This document shows, piece by piece, positions 16,314-21,098 of a stretch of 21,098 nucleotides of DNA. Source of the stretch: JAGOEF01 sp964511665 (GTDB lineage Bacteria > Bacteroidota > Bacteroidia > Bacteroidales > ML635J-15); the NCBI GenBank assembly GCA_964511665.1, contig CAZEHA010000059.1, positions 1 through 21,098 on the forward strand. Direction: 5' to 3'. A program made the position numbers and the translations under genes. Below the pieces are notes generated by a model that saw nothing but the letters and a program-made list of their open reading frames with translations, did no database searches and was not told where the DNA came from. Every line of letters starts with the position of its first letter. Within the stretch, counting starts at the first letter, position 1.

Positions 16314-17027
16314 ATGAGAATCAGGCTGAATATACTTTTTGCGCTAATGATTGTGATGGTTTCGTGCACACCCGAAGACATTACACCCACTTCCTCCAAT
16401 TATAATGGAATACGTTACTTTCCGCTTGACAGCAGTGTAAGCATCACATACCGGCACACCGAAATCACCATCGATAAACCCGTGAATCGATACGACACGG
16501 TGGAATATTATGTACGCGAAACTATAGTTGAATCATTTATCGATGAAACAGGCAACAGGGCTTATGTAATTGAACAACAATTCAGTAACGATATTGGTCA
16601 AAATTATTTTGCCAGCAGCCGATACATTGCCCAGGTATTTAATCAGGCTGCTTTTGTTGTTAAAGATAACATTAGAACGGTAATCATCAGGTTTCCGGCA
16701 CAGATAAATAAAACATGGAACCTCAATGCTTTCAACACATTAGAGCAACTCATCGTTAGCATCAGCAGCATCGACGCACCATTAACTTATGATAGGTTCG
16801 AATTCGACTCGGTGCTGGTTATAACACACAAAGCCGACTCGTCGTTAATACACAAAAATCTGGAAAAAGAGATATTTGCTGCAGGCATAGGTTTGGTGTA
16901 CCGCGAAAACATACAACTCAATTCTCAGGAAGTAATTCCTCAGGTTCCTGTTGAAAACAGAATTACTACAGGCACTATCTATAAAACCGCAATAGTTGAT
17001 TATTCCATTAACAATTCAATGCAATGA
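16314..17027 (+). CDS. Predicted lipoprotein, family not recognised
   Basis: 237-aa protein with a lipoprotein signal peptide: MRIRLNILFALMIVMVSC, with the lipid-modified Cys at 18 and a TPED start to the mature part. The body is beta-rich (for example VSITYRHTEITID, YVIEQQFSND, TVIIRFPAQINKTW) and has no catalytic motif I know. It contains FAAGIGLVYRENIQ near residues 187-200, the kind of A-x-G-I-G-hydrophobic-V segment found in Bacteroidota lipoproteins of unknown role. It starts 9 nt after mnmA and its TGA overlaps the ATG of the protease gene (ATGA at 17024-17027), which suggests translational coupling and perhaps a shared envelope task with that protease. Mature protein is expected to be anchored in the outer membrane or periplasm. 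Confidence 0.85.
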   Translation: MRIRLNILFALMIVMVSCTPEDITPTSSNYNGIRYFPLDSSVSITYRHTEITIDKPVNRYDTVEYYVRETIVESFIDETGNRAYVIEQQFSNDIGQNYFASSRYIAQVFNQAAFVVKDNIRTVIIRFPAQINKTWNLNAFNTLEQLIVSISSIDAPLTYDRFEFDSVLVITHKADSSLIHKNLEKEIFAAGIGLVYRENIQLNSQEVIPQVPVENRITTGTIYKTAIVDYSINNSMQ

Positions 17028-18688
17028 AACACTTGATTCATCTTTTTTTCATCACCTTGCTTTCGCAAACTCTAATTGCCCAAGTAGCTCCTGATAAATA
17101 TTTTATCGAATTCAACAATAAAACTGGTACCCACTACTCGCTGAGCAATCCCAACGATTACCTGAGCGAACGGGCTATAGAACGCCGACTGCGCTACAAC
17201 ATTGCTATCGACAGCTGCGATTTGCCGGTCAATCCCGATTATATTCAGGCTGTTGCCAATGCCGGTGTTGAAATTCTGAATGTATCGAAATGGCTCAACG
17301 GAGTAACCGTGTATGCATCATCGACCTCGGCCATACAGAGCATATCCAACCTGCCTTTTGTAAAATCGGTTAACCTGGCCACCAAAAAGAAAAAGAAAAA
17401 CAAGCAATCAATCGACGACAGTTCAATGGCACCAAAACCAGGTTATCGACAGGTAAAAAACGATCAGGATGTGCTGAACTATGGGCTGGCAACGCCCCAA
17501 ACTTACCTGCACAACGGGCAGGTGCTACACAACAACGGTTTTCGCGGCCAAAACATGATAATTGCCGTTACCGATGCAGGATTTACAGGTGTAGATAACC
17601 AATCGGTGTTTGACAGCCTGTTCATCAACAACCGAATTATTTCTACGCGCAATTATATTAACAGTAACGAAGATATATACCGTTACAGCACCCACGGAAC
17701 GAACGTGCTGTCGATAATTGGAGGCAATTTGCCCGGAACTATGGTTGGCACTGCTCCCGAAGCACATTATATATTGCTTGTAACCGAAGATGCTGCCAGC
17801 GAGCACATCATCGAAGAAATAAACTGGTCGTGCGGAGCCGAATTTGCCGACAGCGCCGGTGCCGACCTTATCAACGTCTCTCTCGGATATTTTGAGTACG
17901 ATTTTCCGTATTGGTCGCATCAGGTATCTCACCTCGACGGTAATACAGCCTGGGTAAGCAAGGCAGCAGGCATTGCCGCCAACAGAGGCATGATTGTGGT
18001 GGTATCGGCAGGTAATTCGGGTAACGAAGAAATACCTTTTGTAGCTACTCCGGGCGACAACGAATTCGTTCTCACAGTAGGAGCCGTTTCTTACGATAGT
18101 ATCATTGCAGGTTTCAGCAGCATTGGGCCCACAGCCGACGGAAGAATTAAACCCGATGTGTGTGCCATTGGAGCAGGAACATTCTGTTCTCAATGGGGCG
18201 AAATACTTCCCGGTAACGGCACCTCGTTTGCAGCACCTGTCCTTTCTGGCTTAATTGCCTGTTTATGGCAAGCTTTTCCAAACATGACCAGTGTGGAACT
18301 TATACAAGCAATTAAGAATTCGGGGCACTATGCTTCGCTGCCTACAAACTATTACGGTTTTGGAATTCCTGATTTAGGCAATCTGTACCTTCAGCTTAAC
18401 ACTATCAATCAACAACAGGGAACTGCAACACCAACAATACGCGTATTCCCCAATCCATTTGGCGACACACTCAACATACAATATTCGAACATGAATACCG
18501 ACCTCTTCGAAGTGGTTGTAATAGCATCTGACGGTAGTACAATCCTTAAAGAAAGCCATCGTACAGCAGGTGAACAAAGTGGCATCATAACACTGAGCAA
18601 CACGAAAAGCTTACTCCCCGGATCTTATGTTATTAGTGTAGCCGCCGATAAACACGTAATCAATCAGAAAATTATTAAGGAGCCATAG
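17024..18688 (+). CDS. Subtilisin-like S8 serine protease with T9SS sorting tail
   Basis: 554-aa secreted preproprotein. Signal peptide 1-20 (ends TLIAQ); propeptide about 21-120 with the pattern LSERAIERR ... DLPVN ... SKWLNGV typical of Bacteroidota S8 proteases; a Lys run (KKKKKNK, 121-127); catalytic domain about 150-455. The triad is D184 (AVTDAGF), H224 (STHGTNV) and S401 (NGTSFAAP), with N331 (SAGNSG) as the oxyanion Asn, so it should be active. Residues 470-554 are a T9SS type A tail (VFPNP, PGSYVISV, final IIKEP). The Lys-rich stretch between prodomain and enzyme is a plausible maturation cut site, by inference. Its ATG overlaps the stop of the lipoprotein gene, and xseA begins 2 nt after its stop. 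Exact substrate unknown. Confidence 0.94.
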   Translation: MKHLIHLFFITLLSQTLIAQVAPDKYFIEFNNKTGTHYSLSNPNDYLSERAIERRLRYNIAIDSCDLPVNPDYIQAVANAGVEILNVSKWLNGVTVYASSTSAIQSISNLPFVKSVNLATKKKKKNKQSIDDSSMAPKPGYRQVKNDQDVLNYGLATPQTYLHNGQVLHNNGFRGQNMIIAVTDAGFTGVDNQSVFDSLFINNRIISTRNYINSNEDIYRYSTHGTNVLSIIGGNLPGTMVGTAPEAHYILLVTEDAASEHIIEEINWSCGAEFADSAGADLINVSLGYFEYDFPYWSHQVSHLDGNTAWVSKAAGIAANRGMIVVVSAGNSGNEEIPFVATPGDNEFVLTVGAVSYDSIIAGFSSIGPTADGRIKPDVCAIGAGTFCSQWGEILPGNGTSFAAPVLSGLIACLWQAFPNMTSVELIQAIKNSGHYASLPTNYYGFGIPDLGNLYLQLNTINQQQGTATPTIRVFPNPFGDTLNIQYSNMNTDLFEVVVIASDGSTILKESHRTAGEQSGIITLSNTKSLLPGSYVISVAADKHVINQKIIKEP

Positions 18689-18690
18689 GC

Positions 18691-20070
18691 ATGAACGGCA
18701 ACCTATCGCTGTATGAACTAAACTTACTCATTGGCAATACCATTAAAACCCAGTTGCCCGATTATTTCTGGGTTGTTGCCGAAATAAACCAGCTAACCGA
18801 AAACCGACAGGGGCATTGTTATCTGGAACTCATCGAGAAAGATGCTGTAAGCGACCAAATCAGGGCATCGGCACGAGGAATAATATGGTCATCAAAATAC
18901 AGGATGTTAAAACCCCATTTCGAGCACAGCACCGGACAAAGCCTTGGCCCTAGTATTAAGCTTCTGATCCGTGTGGTTGTGGAGCACCACCCTGTTTACG
19001 GACTCAGCCTGCTAATCAACGACATCGACCCTAATTATACACTGGGCGACATTGCCCGAAAACGACTCGAAACAATTCAAAAACTAGAGGAAGCCGGTGT
19101 TTTCGATATGAATAAAACATTGGAATTATCGCCTGTTATTCAGCATATTGCAGTAATATCATCGGCAAGTGCAGCCGGATACGGCGATTTTGTTGATCAG
19201 TTATTTGGGAACCCTGCCGGTTATGGCTTTCGCATTAAGCTTTTTGAAGCTGTTATGCAAGGGCAGCAAACCGAAAAATCGGTGATTGAAGCACTGAACC
19301 ATATATATAACTCACGTGAACATTTCGATGTTGTTGTCATTGTAAGAGGCGGTGGTTCAAAAACAGATTTAGCCGCATTCGACAGTTTCGATATTGCTTT
19401 TTACATAACGCAATTTCCTATACCTGTAATTTCGGGCATCGGCCACGAACGCGACGAAAGCATTACCGATATGGTAGCTCATACGCGCTGTAAAACACCC
19501 ACCGCCGTAGCAAGTTTTATTGTCGATAGAAATACAAGCTACGAATTTCGAATCAAATCGCTTTACAACGAAATTGAATTATTCACCAAACGCTACCTTA
19601 CCGACCACAACAGTTTGGTGAACCGCCACGCAGTGGTGCTTATCAATAAGAGCTACGAAGTTATTAAGCAGCATCAACAGGTATTGCATGGTTTGCAGCG
19701 CAACACTCAACAACTTGCCAGGCAGTTTACCGGCAAACAACACTTCACGCTGAATTATCCGGCACAGCGCTTAAGTTCGGCTCTGCGGTTATACTTGCAA
19801 AAACAAGATTCGAACCTAAAACAGTCGGAAAGAAATATCAAGGCCTTGGTTTCATTCAACATGAACCGGAACAATAAAACATTGCAACATCTCGAAAAGA
19901 GCATCAGTCTGGCACACCCCGAAAATATACTGAAAAGAGGTTTTTCGATTACACGTGTAAACGGCAAAGCACTGAAATCTATTCATTCGATATCATCGGG
20001 AAATATGGTGCAAACCGAACTGGCCGATGGCATTGTTAATGCTAGCGTTACTAACACAGTGGGCAAATGA
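18691..20070 (+). CDS. xseA: Exodeoxyribonuclease VII large subunit
   Basis: 459-aa cytoplasmic protein, close to the family length. The N-terminal OB-fold (about 1-110; FWVVAEINQL, HCYLELIEKD) binds single-stranded DNA; the catalytic core follows (about 120-330), with ISSASAAGYGDF at 157-168, V-R-G-G-G-S at 218-223, DLAAFD at 226-231, GIGHERD at 249-255 and TPTAVA at 269-274. A long helical C-terminal part (about 280-420) should form the coiled arm that carries the small subunit, and the end (RGFSITRVNGKALKS) is the usual C-terminal strand region. With XseB it degrades single-stranded DNA from both ends. The gene starts 2 nt after the protease stop. The small-subunit gene xseB often lies next to xseA, but here the next frame encodes a barrel protein (ATGA overlap), and I see no xseB in the window. 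Confidence 0.96.
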   Translation: MNGNLSLYELNLLIGNTIKTQLPDYFWVVAEINQLTENRQGHCYLELIEKDAVSDQIRASARGIIWSSKYRMLKPHFEHSTGQSLGPSIKLLIRVVVEHHPVYGLSLLINDIDPNYTLGDIARKRLETIQKLEEAGVFDMNKTLELSPVIQHIAVISSASAAGYGDFVDQLFGNPAGYGFRIKLFEAVMQGQQTEKSVIEALNHIYNSREHFDVVVIVRGGGSKTDLAAFDSFDIAFYITQFPIPVISGIGHERDESITDMVAHTRCKTPTAVASFIVDRNTSYEFRIKSLYNEIELFTKRYLTDHNSLVNRHAVVLINKSYEVIKQHQQVLHGLQRNTQQLARQFTGKQHFTLNYPAQRLSSALRLYLQKQDSNLKQSERNIKALVSFNMNRNNKTLQHLEKSISLAHPENILKRGFSITRVNGKALKSIHSISSGNMVQTELADGIVNASVTNTVGK

Positions 20071-20765
20071 AACGTTTGACAGCAATAACGATTCTTATAC
20101 TTCTGCCTGTAGTAATGTTTGCCTGGGAGCGACGTTCAGACACTACACTATATTTGGGCTATTCGGGAGGGATAAGTTTCAGCGGTCTGCGCAATTTTTA
20201 CAACGATTTCGACCGGAGAATTGCACAAAACCATTTTGTTTTTGCCGAATTTCAGCCCACCCGCGAGTTTTCGCTGCGGGGTGGCTTTAGCTACCAGCAA
20301 AAGGGCTATAATTACACAAGCAGATTTGACGATGTACTTGGCAATCCTTTCGATACAACCACAATATCGGCATTAAACTATATCTCGGTGCCGGTGTCGG
20401 CCTGCTACAATCTGGGGCAACGCTTCAATCCTTATGTGGGTGCGGGCATGGAGTTGTCGTTTCTGGCTGCTGCCCGGCAATATGCAAGGCTCCCTGCCAC
20501 CCGCAACGGCATTGCTGTCGATCCGTTTGATGTTGACATGATGGACTCGGGCTACTTTCACAAAATTGAATTTTCGGTGAATGCTGTCGGGGGAATAGAA
20601 TACCGTATAAAACCTCAGTTCTCGGTTTTTACCGAAGCCAGCTACGCTACCTCGCTAACAAAACTATATGCAATAAACACCACGGCTGGTAACAACGTAA
20701 AAACCACCAGCCTCAGTGTTAAATTGGGTGTAAAGATTGGTATCCCGCTTAGGTTTGTTGTGTGA
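20067..20765 (+). CDS. Outer-membrane beta-barrel protein, PorT/OMP_b-brl-like
   Basis: 232-aa protein with a signal peptide (MKRLTAITILILLPVVMFA, cleavage about 19). The mature chain has the features of the small eight-strand barrel family common in Bacteroidota (PorT/OMP_b-brl-like): an early GYSGGISFSGL strand, FSLRGGFSYQQKGYNY at about 69-84, YISVPVSACYNL at about 106-117, NPYVGAGMELSFL at about 121-133, FSVNAVGGIEYRI and a final strand LSVKLGVKIGIPLRFVV. The Y-Q-x-K-G and Y-x-x-x-P motifs and the G-A-G-x-E/G-G-I-E-Y pattern are typical. No catalytic residues. Its ATG overlaps the xseA stop (ATGA), and it is the last gene before the tandem terminators. Membership in the family is well supported by pattern; its specific role is not known. 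Confidence 0.85.
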   Translation: MKRLTAITILILLPVVMFAWERRSDTTLYLGYSGGISFSGLRNFYNDFDRRIAQNHFVFAEFQPTREFSLRGGFSYQQKGYNYTSRFDDVLGNPFDTTTISALNYISVPVSACYNLGQRFNPYVGAGMELSFLAAARQYARLPATRNGIAVDPFDVDMMDSGYFHKIEFSVNAVGGIEYRIKPQFSVFTEASYATSLTKLYAINTTAGNNVKTTSLSVKLGVKIGIPLRFVV

Positions 20766-20813
20766 CGTGGCTTGCAGTTTTTTACGAGCCAGAATTCTTA
20801 GTTCATTCAGAAC

Positions 20814-20843
20814 AAAAAGCTGACGCCTAAGTCAGCTTTTTTT
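20814..20843 (+). terminator. Rho-independent terminator, repeat copy 1
   Basis: An 11-bp perfect stem (AAAAAGCTGAC at 20814-20824 with 20831-20841) has a 6-nt loop GCCTAA and an unbroken run of seven T (20837-20843). It starts 49 nt after the barrel gene's stop codon and should end the plus-strand operon. The A run at its left end gives a T run on the minus strand as well, so it could work in both directions. Confidence 0.93.
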
Positions 20844-20931
20844 GTTTCAGGAAAGTGGTTTTTCGAACAAGAATGTTGAGGGATTACTCGCTGCGCTCGT
20901 GATACCCAGGGGGGGGGAGGCTTTACAGAAC

Positions 20932-20961
20932 AAAAAGCTGACGCCTAAGTCAGCTTTTTTT
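20932..20961 (+). terminator. Rho-independent terminator, repeat copy 2
   Basis: Exact copy of the hairpin at 20814-20843, displaced by 118 bp: arms 20932-20942 and 20949-20959, loop GCCTAA, seven T. It is a backup to the first copy for any transcript that reads through. Confidence 0.88.
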
Positions 20962-21049
20962 GTTTCAGGAAAGTGGTTTTTCGAACAAGAATGTTGAGGG
21001 ATTACTCGCTGCGCTCGTGATACCCAGGGGGGGGGAGGCTTTACAGAAC

Positions 21050-21079
21050 AAAAAGCTGACGCCTAAGTCAGCTTTTTTT
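21050..21079 (+). terminator. Rho-independent terminator, repeat copy 3
   Basis: Third exact copy of the hairpin: arms 21050-21060 and 21067-21077, loop GCCTAA, seven T (21073-21079). The repeat unit is truncated by the window end 19 nt later. Confidence 0.85.
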
Positions 21080-21098
21080 GTTTCAGGAAAGTGGTTTT

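Larger units (their letters stand above)
20808..21098. repeat. 118-bp tandem repeat, 2.5 copies, cut by the window edge
   Basis: Two complete identical units (20808-20925 and 20926-21043) and a third running off the end (21044-21098) repeat with an exact 118-bp period and no difference that I can find by eye. Each unit contains a perfect terminator hairpin; the segment TTTCAGGAAAGTGG; an imperfect GC-rich hairpin (20880-20907: GGGATTAC pairs with GTGAT-A-CCC around a GC/GC core); and then a run of nine G (20909-20917, 21027-21035) followed by AGG. Only a short stretch, 20766-20807, separates it from the preceding stop codon. It is noncoding as far as I can see. It may be real, or an assembly artefact. 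Confidence 0.93.

Noticed and set aside
17525..18193. 222-codon open frame antisense to the S8 protease gene
   Set aside because: It lies entirely inside a gene with a full catalytic triad and T9SS tail, has no signal or recognisable domain, and is best explained as a codon-bias shadow.
20909..20917. G9 run as a G-quadruplex
   Set aside because: It is a single run followed by AGG rather than four separated G tracts; slippage or a sequencing problem is as likely as a regulatory fold.
20808..21098. CRISPR array
   Set aside because: The 118-bp units are identical throughout, with no variable spacers and no cas genes in the window.

Overview
The window looks like a chromosomal segment of a Bacteroidota genome, most likely Bacteroidales or a close relative and possibly a metagenome-assembled contig. 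Three large secreted proteins end in a type IX secretion (T9SS) type A sorting tail with an L/I-YPNP or VFPNP motif. The clearest promoters fit the phylum-specific TTTG / TAnnTTTG pattern. Lipoproteins, outer-membrane barrels and a cysteine-rich MnmA also fit. I see no rRNA, tRNA, CRISPR array, transposase or phage gene.

Region 1 (1-8116) is read from the minus strand. It holds a 1268-aa T9SS cargo (4310-8116) with a jelly-roll-like domain, an ExeM-type OB-fold, a duplicated unrecognised module and seven Ig-like modules. Next come a terminator, a 40-aa lipoprotein (4045-4167) missed by ordinary ORF size cut-offs, an outer-membrane barrel candidate (3171-3965) and a 983-aa BNR/Asp-box beta-propeller T9SS cargo (107-3058). 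A strong hairpin terminator closes the region. A 16-codon open tail at 2-52 may be the end of a converging gene.

Region 2 (8270-14081) has three plus-strand genes: an MFS transporter with its own promoter and terminator, a TraB/GumN-family protein, and an AsmA/DUF748-type membrane-anchored protein. A minus-strand LysM + M23 endopeptidase converges on the last of these across a short palindrome-rich junction.

Region 3 (14287-21098) runs on the plus strand. A promoter overlaps the first ATG of a MORN/YwqK-repeat protein. Then come mnmA, a lipoprotein, a subtilisin-like T9SS protease, xseA and a beta-barrel protein. From mnmA onward the genes are separated by 9 nt, an ATGA overlap, 2 nt and another ATGA overlap, so they are probably one transcript. 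The unit ends in an exact 118-bp tandem repeat that runs off the window. Each unit carries a perfect Rho-independent terminator, a second imperfect GC-rich hairpin and a G9 run.

Most genes are envelope or secretion functions (T9SS cargo, barrels, lipoproteins, peptidoglycan hydrolase) mixed with housekeeping genes (mnmA, xseA). I did not find a convincing new multi-gene system. The most unusual signals are the 118-bp terminator/palindrome repeat, the lysine-free, cysteine-paired half of the 1268-aa protein, its duplicated GHxGL module, and the 40-aa lipoprotein.
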